Positions 1 through 5,851 of a stretch of DNA of 7,114 nt are shown one piece after another; the first letter of the stretch is position 1, and each line of letters starts with the position of its first letter. A model generated the notes under the pieces. The model was not told the origin of the DNA, made no database searches, and worked only from the letters and a program-made list of their open reading frames with translations. Location of the stretch: positions 1 to 7,114 of the forward strand of contig JAITIB010000070.1 of NCBI GenBank assembly GCA_031279675.1, in the 5' to 3' direction. Source of the DNA: Puniceicoccales bacterium. Its GTDB lineage: Bacteria; Verrucomicrobiota; Verrucomicrobiia; Opitutales; UBA953. The translations under genes and the position numbers were made by a program.

Positions 1-234
1 CAGATGCAAATGATCATCAACACCCCCACCGGCATGATGCCCCGGCGCGATGAAAACCTCATGCGCACCGAAGCCGTCCTGCGCCAAGTCTGCATGATCT
101 CCACCATCACCGGCGCCCAAGCCGCCCTCGGCGGCATCAAAGCCCTCCGCAACCGCCCCCTCACCGTCACCTCCCTCCAGGAATACGCCACCCGGCTGAA
201 GGCGGTCAGGGAAAGCTCCGGCGTTGCCGGCTGA
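1..234 (+). CDS. carB: Carbamoyl-phosphate synthase large subunit, C-terminal fragment
   Basis: The reading frame is open from the first base, so the gene starts upstream of the window; 77 codons and a TGA stop at 232-234 are visible. The fragment matches the end of the CarB MGS-like (allosteric) domain. It has the INTPTG segment, a basic/acidic RRDENLMR helix start, and the STITGAQAALGGIKAL segment typical of the CarB C-terminus, then a short SLQEY-type tail. CarB makes carbamoyl phosphate from bicarbonate, ATP and glutamine-derived ammonia for pyrimidine and arginine synthesis; its partner CarA is not in the window. The catalytic ATP-grasp domains lie outside, so only the regulatory end can be judged. 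Codons are mostly C-ending, unlike the following sulP gene. The family call is seen directly in the sequence; the function is established for the family. Confidence 0.93.
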   Translation, partial: QMQMIINTPTGMMPRRDENLMRTEAVLRQVCMISTITGAQAALGGIKALRNRPLTVTSLQEYATRLKAVRESSGVAG

Positions 235-244
235 TTCTTGTTTT
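218..244 (+). terminator. Possible carB terminator overlapping the stop codon
   Basis: A 5-bp all-GC stem (CCGGC 218-222 with GCCGG 226-230, 3-nt loop) lies in the last codons of carB. After CTGA, which contains the stop codon, comes a T-rich run (TTCTTGTTTT, 235-244). The stem is short and the T-run is interrupted and 4 nt away, so this is a weak intrinsic terminator at best. Confidence 0.35.
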
Positions 245-293
245 AAAATGCGTGTTTTTGAATAACACGGGCGGTTTTCCCAAATATTACCAT

Positions 294-2030
294 ATGCACA
301 TGAATGAAGGTTTGAGGCACGTGAGCGTTGCCCGTTTTCGTCCAAGGATTCTGGACTGTTTGCGCGACTATGACCGGACGCGTTTTCTCAAGGACATCAT
401 TGCCGGGATAACGGTTGGGATTGTCGCCCTGTCGTTGTGCATCGGGCTCGGGGTGGCGTCGGGCGTCAGCCCCCAGGCCGGGTTGTATGCGGGGATTGTG
501 GGCGGGTTTTGCGTGTCGTTCTTCGGGGGGTCGAGGGTTCAGGTTGGCGGGCCCGCCGGGGCGTTCGTCGGGTTGATGGCGATGCTTGTGGCGCGCCATG
601 GCGTGTCCGACGTGATGGTGTGCATCATGATGGCGGGTGTTTTTTTGTTTTTGATGGGCTTGTTGCGGATCGGCTCGTTCATCCGTTTTGTGCCGCAGCC
701 CGTGACGGCAGGGTTCACGTGCGGGATTGCGATTACGATTTTGACGACGCAGATCCGGCCTTTTCTCGGATTGAGCCTGGGGATGGATGCCCAGGGGAGG
801 CCGATTGCGGAGCCGGCTGAGTTTTGGGAGAAGATGAAGGTGCTGGCAGGGGCGTTGCCGTCGGTGGACTGGGCGACGCTGGGGCTGGGCGCGCTGTTGC
901 TTGCGATGCAGTTTTGCTGGCCGGTGCGGTGGGGCCGTTGGGTTCCGGGCTCGATTGTGGTGGTGGTGCTGGGGTCGCTGGCGGTGGCGTCGGGAGTGGT
1001 GGATGTGGAGACGATTGGCCGGGCGTTTCGGGACAATCCCATCCCGCAGGCGCTTCCGGAGTTCAAGTTCCCGGAGCTCAACCTGTCGCGCATGGGGGAG
1101 CTTGTGGCGCCGGCGGTTTCGATCGCCTTGTTGTGCGCGCTTGAGTCGTTGCTGTCGGCGGTTGTCGCGGACGGGCTTATTGATGACCGGCATGATTCGA
1201 ACCAGGAATTGATGGGGCAGGGGGTGGCGAACATTTTGTCGCCGTTGTTCGGGGGGATCGCGGTAACGGGCGTGATTGCGCGCACGGCGACGAACATTCG
1301 CTCTGGGGCTGTCTCGCCTGTGTCCGGGATGACTCACGCGGTGTTTTTGCTGCTGGTGGTTTTGTTGCTCGCGCCCGTGGTGAAACACATCCCGTTGGTG
1401 TCGCTTGCGGTGGTGCTCATTGTGGTGGGCTGGCGGATGGGCGACTGGCACGAGTTCAGGCGTTTGCGCAAGCGGGCGCCGGGCGATGCGATGGTGTTTC
1501 TGGCGACGTTTGCGCTCACGGTCTGTTTTGACCTCACCGTGGCGGTCGAGATTGGGATGCTGCTTGCGGCGGGCCTGTTTGTGAAACGTGTCGCGGACAC
1601 GACGCGTGTGGACGCGATGTCGGGGGACCACATCAACCGCGAGCATGGGGAGAAGCTGGATGTGCCGAGGGGCGTCGTGGTGTTCCGTTTGTTTGGCGCG
1701 CTGTTGTTCGGGGCGGCGGACCGGCTTGACACGGTGCTGCGGCGCGAGTTGCGCGACACCGAGGTTGTTATTTTGCACATGGTTGACGTCTCGGCGATGG
1801 ATGCGACGGCGCTGGATCGCCTGGAAAACCTTCACGCCAAGTTGCGCAGCCACCGGCGCCACCTTGTGCTTTGCGGGCCGCACACGCAGCCGTATGCGCT
1901 GATGGCGCGGGACGGTTTCCTCGGGCTTGTGGGCGGGGCGAATGTGGCGGCGGATCTTGGCGCGGCGGTGGCGCGCGCGCGGGAGTTGCTGGCGGAAAAA
2001 AATGCCGGTGTCACGGCGACACCGGCATGA
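294..2030 (+). CDS. SulP-family anion transporter with C-terminal STAS domain
   Basis: This is an inner-membrane SulP/SLC26 permease, 578 aa from the ATG at 294. After a short cytoplasmic N-terminus, the transport core runs from about residue 34 to 435 with many hydrophobic segments. Hallmarks include the first membrane helix (DIIAGITVGIVAL), the VGGPAGA turn near residue 85, ALES with acidic E284, and the NQELMGQG and RTATN motifs (about 303-334). A STAS domain follows (about 459-566, core DVSAMDATALD). Family substrates include sulfate, bicarbonate and dicarboxylates; which applies here cannot be read from sequence. An in-frame GTG at 252 and an ATG at 300 are alternative starts. I prefer 294 because 252-293 is AT-richer and contains a TAAAAT box (244-249) just upstream. 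No clear Shine-Dalgarno is visible. Codons are strongly G-ending, unlike carB. The last codons double as the tRNA terminator on the opposite strand. Confidence 0.94.
   Translation: MHMNEGLRHVSVARFRPRILDCLRDYDRTRFLKDIIAGITVGIVALSLCIGLGVASGVSPQAGLYAGIVGGFCVSFFGGSRVQVGGPAGAFVGLMAMLVARHGVSDVMVCIMMAGVFLFLMGLLRIGSFIRFVPQPVTAGFTCGIAITILTTQIRPFLGLSLGMDAQGRPIAEPAEFWEKMKVLAGALPSVDWATLGLGALLLAMQFCWPVRWGRWVPGSIVVVVLGSLAVASGVVDVETIGRAFRDNPIPQALPEFKFPELNLSRMGELVAPAVSIALLCALESLLSAVVADGLIDDRHDSNQELMGQGVANILSPLFGGIAVTGVIARTATNIRSGAVSPVSGMTHAVFLLLVVLLLAPVVKHIPLVSLAVVLIVVGWRMGDWHEFRRLRKRAPGDAMVFLATFALTVCFDLTVAVEIGMLLAAGLFVKRVADTTRVDAMSGDHINREHGEKLDVPRGVVVFRLFGALLFGAADRLDTVLRRELRDTEVVILHMVDVSAMDATALDRLENLHAKLRSHRRHLVLCGPHTQPYALMARDGFLGLVGGANVAADLGAAVARARELLAEKNAGVTATPA
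1996..2028 (-). terminator. Intrinsic terminator of tRNA-Gly, inside the 3' end of sulP
   Basis: Read on the - strand, a perfect 11-bp inverted repeat (2018-2028 with 2002-2012, 5-nt loop 2013-2017) is followed directly by a T-tract (A-run 1996-2002 on the + strand). It begins 12 nt past the CCA end of tRNA-Gly, so it is well placed to end that transcript. On the + strand the same hairpin has its A-run upstream and no T-run downstream, so it should not terminate sulP. The whole element is coding sequence for the sulP C-terminal tail and reaches into its stop codon. Confidence 0.82.
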
Positions 2031-2040
2031 ATCCAAAACT

Positions 2041-2114
2041 TGGTGCGGGTAACCAGGCTCGAACTGGTGTCTCCACTTTGGAAGAGTGGGGTCCTACCAC
2101 TGAACGATACCCGC
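2041..2114 (-). tRNA. tRNA-Gly (anticodon TCC)
   Basis: The reverse complement folds into a complete 74-nt cloverleaf. The acceptor stem GCGGGTA/TACCCGC has 7 perfect pairs. The D-arm is GTTC/GGAC around AGTGGTA. The anticodon stem CCACT/AGTGG encloses the loop CTTCCAA with anticodon TCC (GGA at 2080-2082 on the + strand). The variable loop is 4 nt, and the T-arm ACCAG/CTGGT has the loop TTCGAGC. The discriminator base is A and the CCA end is genome-encoded (TGG at 2041-2043). It reads GGA codons, and by wobble GGG. It has its own promoter and terminator and appears to be a single-gene transcript convergent with sulP. No integrase or duplicated 3' end is visible, so nothing suggests use as an attachment site within the window. 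Confidence 0.97.
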
Positions 2115-2129
2115 GCCCATGAGAAACTA

Positions 2130-2151
2130 CAGGCAGGGTTATCCATGCCTG
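2130..2151. repeat. Imperfect palindrome over the tRNA promoter -10 box
   Basis: A 22-bp dyad has arms CAGGCA (2130-2135) and TGCCTG (2146-2151). With an inner GG/CC, 9 of 11 position pairs are complementary. It is centred on the -10 box of the tRNA-Gly promoter. This is where a repressor operator would sit, but a chance palindrome in GC-rich DNA is a fair alternative. Confidence 0.3.
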
Positions 2152-2166
2152 CGGGAATGCCGTCAA
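2138..2166 (-). promoter_or_regulatory. Sigma70-type promoter of tRNA-Gly
   Basis: On the - strand, TTGACG (2166-2161, 5 of 6 consensus) is separated by exactly 17 bp from GATAAC (2143-2138, 4 of 6). The -10 box ends 23 bp before the mature tRNA 5' end, predicting a 5' leader of about 15-17 nt for RNase P to remove. Spacing and position fit a stable-RNA promoter. The assignment uses the general housekeeping sigma consensus and has not been tested for this organism. Confidence 0.6.
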
Positions 2167-2191
2167 CATTTCCTTGCCAAATTCTTGACCG

Positions 2192-2230
2192 TGCCCGCGT
2201 GCTGGCGAAACTGCGCGGGCATTTGTTTTT
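2192..2230 (+). terminator. Terminator-like hairpin just before the M24 peptidase gene
   Basis: A perfect 8-bp stem (TGCCCGCG 2192-2199 with CGCGGGCA 2214-2221) with a 14-nt loop is followed by a T-rich run (TTTGTTTTTT, 2222-2231). It is the first plausible + strand terminator after sulP, 160 bp past its stop. It ends only a few bases before the peptidase ATG at 2234. It may end sulP transcripts, act as an attenuator, or both. The large loop weakens the call. Confidence 0.45.
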
Positions 2231-2233
2231 TCC

Positions 2234-3379
2234 ATGGCCACTCTCACCTCTCCGAACGTTTTGCTTTACGCGGCGCCCAACACCAATGCCGACATGCGTT
2301 GGTTCAGCCGGTTTCACGCCAGCGACCCTTTGCTCGCATTGTCGGCAAAGGGGAAGAAGATTGGCGTGGTCTCGCTGCTTGAGGTCACCCGGGCGCGCAA
2401 GGAATCCGTCTTTGACGAGGTTTTGAACCTTCAGGACTTGCTTGCCGGGGTGCGCGCCTCCAACGCCAATGCCGGCATCGCGGAGGTCGTCCTGGCGCTT
2501 GCCGCCCGGCACGGTGTCAATGCTTTTGCGGTGCCGTCCGATTTTCCCGCCAGTCTTTACCAGCGCATAACCGCGCTTGGCCTGAGGCTCGACATTGGGG
2601 AGGCGCCTTTTTTCCGCCGACGTGTCGTGAAAAGCGCCGGCGAGATCGCGGCCATACGCGCGGCCAATCGCGCATCTTCCGCCGGATTCAAGGCGGTGGA
2701 GAAGATTCTCGCCGGGTCGGAAATCCGGCGCGGGAATGTCTGGCATGGCGGCAGGGCGCTTACCTCCGAGCGTCTCAAGACCGCCGTTGAGCAAGCCTGC
2801 CTGTCCGCGGGGGCGCTAAATGTCGCCGGCCTTATTGTCGCCGCCGCCGACCAGGCCGTTGACTGCCATTGCAGTGGCAGTGGCGTCATTCCTGCGAACG
2901 CGTTGATTGTGGTGGATGTTTTCCCGCGCTCCAGCGCCACCGGTTACTTTGGCGACATGACGCGCACTTATTTGAAAGGCCGTGCCACGGCGGAGCAACG
3001 CCGTCTCGTCGGCACCGTTCGCGCCGCGCAGCAGGCCGCGCTTGCGGCGATAAAGCCAGGGCGCAGCGGGGCGGCGGTTTACAAGGTGGTGAAGGATTTT
3101 TTTGAGGCCGCCGGCTACGCCACCGCGGTCAACGCCGCCAACGGCTATCAAGAGGGCTTTTTCCACGGGCTCGGGCACGGGCTCGGGCTCGACGTCCACG
3201 AGGAACCCAGTCTGGGCGCGCGCGGGGTGGCGCCCTTGCGCGCGGGCATGGTCGTCACCGTGGAGCCAGGCTTGTATTACCTTGGGCTGGGCGGTTGCCG
3301 CATCGAGGATGTGGTCGTTGTGACGGCGACGGGTTGCGAACTTCTTTCGCGGCACCCTTACCGTTGGGAGTTTGCGTGA
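2234..3379 (+). CDS. M24 family metallopeptidase (Xaa-Pro aminopeptidase/prolidase type)
   Basis: This is a probable cytoplasmic dinuclear-metal aminopeptidase of 381 aa, cleaving at proline-containing peptide ends. An N-terminal creatinase-like domain (about 1-125) precedes the pita-bread catalytic domain (about 130-375). All five metal ligands of the fold can be assigned: D228 (VVDVF), D241 (GDMTRT), H315 (GLGHGLG), E344 (VEPGLYY) and E358 (RIEDVVV). The auxiliary histidine H322 (VHEEP) and a substrate-side H212 are also present. The two aspartates are 13 residues apart, longer than the 11 in MetAP and prolidase. No signal peptide is visible. The ATG at 2234 has no clear Shine-Dalgarno and lies right after a hairpin and T-tract. 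uvrB starts 64 bp downstream on the same strand with no terminator between, so the two may be co-transcribed. The family is certain; exact substrate preference (aminopeptidase P versus prolidase) is not determinable. Confidence 0.93.
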   Translation: MATLTSPNVLLYAAPNTNADMRWFSRFHASDPLLALSAKGKKIGVVSLLEVTRARKESVFDEVLNLQDLLAGVRASNANAGIAEVVLALAARHGVNAFAVPSDFPASLYQRITALGLRLDIGEAPFFRRRVVKSAGEIAAIRAANRASSAGFKAVEKILAGSEIRRGNVWHGGRALTSERLKTAVEQACLSAGALNVAGLIVAAADQAVDCHCSGSGVIPANALIVVDVFPRSSATGYFGDMTRTYLKGRATAEQRRLVGTVRAAQQAALAAIKPGRSGAAVYKVVKDFFEAAGYATAVNAANGYQEGFFHGLGHGLGLDVHEEPSLGARGVAPLRAGMVVTVEPGLYYLGLGGCRIEDVVVVTATGCELLSRHPYRWEFA

Positions 3380-3443
3380 GTGGAGGGGGCGCTTGGGGAA
3401 AGCAGCCTTGCCGCTTTTCACGAACACGGGCATCCCTTCGCGC

Positions 3444-5465
3444 ATGAATGGGCAATTCTCCCTTGTCGCCGATTACGCGCCTGCCGGCGACCAGCCGCGG
3501 GCCATCGCGCAGCTCGTCGAGTCGTTCCGCGCGGGGAACAAATATCAGACCCTTCTGGGGGTCACCGGCTCTGGCAAAACCTTCACCATGGCCAACATCA
3601 TCCAGCAGCTCCAGCGTCCCGCGCTCGTCATTTCCCACAACAAGACGCTGGCCGCGCAGCTCTACTCGGAGTTCAAAAACTTTTTCCCGCGCAACGCCGT
3701 CGAATACTTTATCAGCTATTACGATTTCTACCAGCCCGAGGCCTACATTCCGCAGACGGATACTTACATAGAAAAAGATTCTGCGATCAATGACGACATT
3801 GAGCGCCTCCGCATTGCCGCCAGTAGCGCCCTGCTTGCGCGCCGCGACGTCATCGTTGTCGCCAGCGTTTCCTGCATCTACGGCCTCGGTTCCCCCGACG
3901 ATTTCAAGGCCATGATGGTTCCCCTGCGCGCGGGCATGTCCCTTCGGCGCGATGCCTTGCTTGAGAAGCTCGTCGCCAATCTTTACCAGCGCGACGAAAT
4001 CAAGTTCGAGCGTTGCAATTTTCGCGTGCGCGGCGACACCGTGGATGTTTATCCCGCCTACAAGGAGAGTGCCTTGCGCATCGAGTTCTGGGGGGATGAG
4101 ATTGACTGTCTCCGCGAGCTCGACCCGCTCACCGGACGTGCTGGCGAACGGCTTGACCACTTCGATCTTTATCCCGCGACCCAATACATCGTCGCGCCCC
4201 AGCGTCTTGAGCGCGCCCGCGCCGGCATCCGTGCGGAGCTGGAGGAGCGCGTCGCGCACTTTGAGCGCGCCGGACGTCTTATCGAGGCGCAACGCATCCG
4301 GATGCGCACCGAATACGACCTTGAGATGCTTCAGGAAACCGGCTTTTGCCAGGGCGTTGAGAACTATTCCATGCACATCGGCGGGCGTCTTCCCGGGCAA
4401 CGCCCGTGGTGCCTGCTCGATTTTTTTCCCGAGGATTATCTCGTGTTCATCGACGAGAGCCACGTCACCGCCCCCCAGATTCGCGCCATGTATAATGGCG
4501 ACCATTCGCGCAAGGAACGGCTCGTCGAGTTCGGCTTTCGTCTCCCCTCCGCGCTTGAGAACCGTCCTTTGCGGCCCGCCGAGTTTGCCGATGCCACCGG
4601 ACAGACCCTCTTTGTTTCCGCCACGCCCGCAGTGCAGGAGCTCACGCTCAGCCCTGTTGTTGCCGAGCAGATCATCCGTCCCACCGGTCTTCTCGACCCG
4701 CGCATGGAGCTGCGCCCCATCAAGGGGCAGGTCGAGGACCTTATTCACGAGGCGCGCACAGCAGCCGGTGCGGGAGAGCGCACCCTTGTGACCACCCTCA
4801 CCAAGCGCATGAGCGAGGAGCTTGCCGGCTTCATGCGCGAGTCCGGTTTGCGCGTCGAATATCTGCACTCGGACATCGACGCCATTGAACGCGTTGAGAT
4901 CCTGCGCCGTCTGCGCGAGGGGCATTTCGACGTCCTCATTGGCGTCAACCTTCTGCGCGAGGGGCTCGATCTGCCGGAGGTTGCCCTCGTCGGCATTCTT
5001 GATGCCGACAAGGAGGGTTTTTTGCGCAGCGAAACCAGCCTCATCCAAACCGCCGGGCGGGCCGCCCGCCATGAACGCGGGCGTGTCATCCTTTACGCGG
5101 ACGACATGACCGATTCCATTGTCCGCGCCCTCGCCACCACGAATCGCCGCCGCGAACGCCAGATTGCCCACAACCGCGCGCACGGCATCGTCCCCCGCAG
5201 CGTTGCCCGCCCCGTTCAGGCCAGCCTCAAACCCGAGTCCGAACCGGAAACCGCGCTCATGTTAACTGAGGGCGCAAAGGACAAAAACACCGCCGAGGTG
5301 CTTGCCGAATTGGAAACGGAGATGCTTCAGGCGGCGGACGCCCTCGAATTCGAGCGTGCCGCCCTTTTGCGCGATCAGATCGCCCTCCTCAAAGGCGCCT
5401 CGTCCCCCGCGCGTCGCCCTCCGCCATCCACGCCCTACCGCCGTGGAAAAAAACGTCCTCGATAG
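3444..5465 (+). CDS. uvrB: Excinuclease ABC subunit B (UvrB)
   Basis: This is the damage-verifying helicase-like subunit of nucleotide excision repair; it receives DNA from UvrA and recruits UvrC. The product is 673 aa, the same as E. coli UvrB. Motifs in order: GDQP near residue 15, Walker A GVTGSGKT (39-46), the DNA-clamping beta-hairpin YYDFYQPEAYIP (92-103), DESH (337-340), SATP (392-395), and helicase motif VI QTAGRAAR (535-542). A C-terminal UVR motif (about 616-651) docks UvrC. A Pro/Arg-rich basic tail (about 655-673) follows. I chose the ATG at 3444 because MNGQFSLVADYAPAGDQP aligns with the normal family start; a TTG at 3372 would add 24 unrelated residues and overlap the peptidase stop. 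No clear ribosome site is visible. The TAG stop is followed at once by an in-frame TAA. No LexA-like box is evident before the gene. Confidence 0.98.
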   Translation: MNGQFSLVADYAPAGDQPRAIAQLVESFRAGNKYQTLLGVTGSGKTFTMANIIQQLQRPALVISHNKTLAAQLYSEFKNFFPRNAVEYFISYYDFYQPEAYIPQTDTYIEKDSAINDDIERLRIAASSALLARRDVIVVASVSCIYGLGSPDDFKAMMVPLRAGMSLRRDALLEKLVANLYQRDEIKFERCNFRVRGDTVDVYPAYKESALRIEFWGDEIDCLRELDPLTGRAGERLDHFDLYPATQYIVAPQRLERARAGIRAELEERVAHFERAGRLIEAQRIRMRTEYDLEMLQETGFCQGVENYSMHIGGRLPGQRPWCLLDFFPEDYLVFIDESHVTAPQIRAMYNGDHSRKERLVEFGFRLPSALENRPLRPAEFADATGQTLFVSATPAVQELTLSPVVAEQIIRPTGLLDPRMELRPIKGQVEDLIHEARTAAGAGERTLVTTLTKRMSEELAGFMRESGLRVEYLHSDIDAIERVEILRRLREGHFDVLIGVNLLREGLDLPEVALVGILDADKEGFLRSETSLIQTAGRAARHERGRVILYADDMTDSIVRALATTNRRRERQIAHNRAHGIVPRSVARPVQASLKPESEPETALMLTEGAKDKNTAEVLAELETEMLQAADALEFERAALLRDQIALLKGASSPARRPPPSTPYRRGKKRPR

Positions 5466-5547
5466 TAAGCGTCCGGTTATGGAGTGCGGGACTAAAGTCA
5501 CAGGGTTGATCGGAAGTTTTGAGTTCATCAGCTCTGTTGGAAAATAA

Positions 5548-5691
5548 GCGCTGCCAAGAAGCCGAGAAGGAGGCTGGCATCTGGGCATGCAAATACTTGA
5601 GCGCATGTTCAGAAACGAGAGAACCATGAAGGCAGTCTTCGGTTTGGGCTCCGAGAAGTTCGACGAATTGGCCGGGCGCATGAAGATTTTG
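5548..5691 (+). pseudogene. Possible remnant of an IS transposase N-terminus
   Basis: In the frame following the stop at 5545-5547, the translation around 5587-5688 includes LERMFRNERTMKAVFGL and SEKFDELAGRM. This pattern of basic residues, then GL and a KFDEL-type helix, resembles the first segment of IS5-like DDE transposases, which often begin with an equivalent GL..E.F..L motif. After about residue 35 the likeness stops and no helix-turn-helix or catalytic DDE residues follow. The open frame then runs, with no recognisable domain, into the pirin start region. If correct, an insertion sequence once sat here and mostly decayed. The similarity is from memory of family patterns and is short, so it could be coincidence or a small unrelated ORF. 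Confidence 0.37.
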
Positions 5692-5768
5692 CACATCGAA
5701 AAACTTGCAGGTCGCAAATTCTCCATGGGCTATTGCGAGGATGTTGGCGTTGACAATGCAGTCGGGCG

Positions 5769-5813
5769 CGCCACCGTTCGCGCCTGCCACGCGGTGGCGT
5801 CAGTTTGTTTAAT
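5769..5813 (+). terminator. Inverted repeat with T-rich tail before pirin
   Basis: A perfect 8-bp repeat (CGCCACCG 5769-5776 with CGGTGGCG 5792-5799, 15-nt loop) is followed by TCAGTTTGTTTAAT. It could be a weak intrinsic terminator for transcripts coming from uvrB, 300 bp upstream. The T-run is interrupted and the loop is large. The same segment may instead be part of the pirin promoter. Confidence 0.3.
5784..5813 (+). promoter_or_regulatory. Candidate promoter of the pirin gene
   Basis: CTGCCA (5784-5789, 4 of 6) and TTTAAT (5808-5813, 5 of 6) are 18 bp apart and would start transcription near 5820, giving a leader of about 30 nt. The -35 box overlaps the loop and right arm of the inverted repeat at 5769-5799. 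A perfect TTGACA at 5750-5755 has no -10 partner at 16-18 bp. Confidence 0.3.
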
Positions 5814-5851
5814 CCCAATCCAACACCTCAAAACAGAAAGAAATTATTCCC

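Larger units (their letters stand above)
5466..5851. other. 386-bp interval without an intact gene
   Basis: The stretch between uvrB and the pirin gene is visibly less GC-rich than its neighbours and has no ORF with a convincing full-length family match. It holds a possible transposase N-terminal remnant in its first half and an inverted repeat plus a candidate promoter in its second half. A stop-free antisense frame runs through it, but I recognise no protein family in that frame. No good intrinsic terminator is seen directly after uvrB. Confidence 0.6.

Noticed and set aside
243..2036. 597-codon open frame on the - strand covering all of sulP
   Set aside because: Its translation is Arg/His/Pro-rich with no domain or membrane pattern, while the + frame is a clear SulP protein. 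It is the mirror of the G-ending codon bias.
2041..2114. tRNA-Gly as an integration (att) site for a mobile element
   Set aside because: No duplicated tRNA 3' end, integrase or change to foreign gene content is seen on either side in the window.
3397..3419. Small hairpin between the peptidase and uvrB as a terminator
   Set aside because: The stem is AT-containing with a wobble pair and no T-run follows, so it would not separate the two genes.
3372..3443. TTG-initiated extension of uvrB by 24 codons
   Set aside because: The added residues do not resemble any UvrB N-terminus and overlap the peptidase stop. The ATG at 3444 gives the standard family start and length.
3255..5183. 642-codon open frame on the - strand across uvrB
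   Set aside because: It is a shadow of uvrB, whose + frame has every family motif. The antisense product matches nothing I recognise.
5750..5755. Perfect TTGACA box upstream of pirin
   Set aside because: No acceptable -10 box occurs 16-18 bp downstream; that spacing falls in GC-rich hairpin sequence.
5389..5790. Antisense open frame between uvrB and pirin, including an IVNANILAIAH segment faintly like a PIN-toxin start
   Set aside because: The other conserved PIN acidic residues do not follow in order, and half of the frame is antisense to uvrB.
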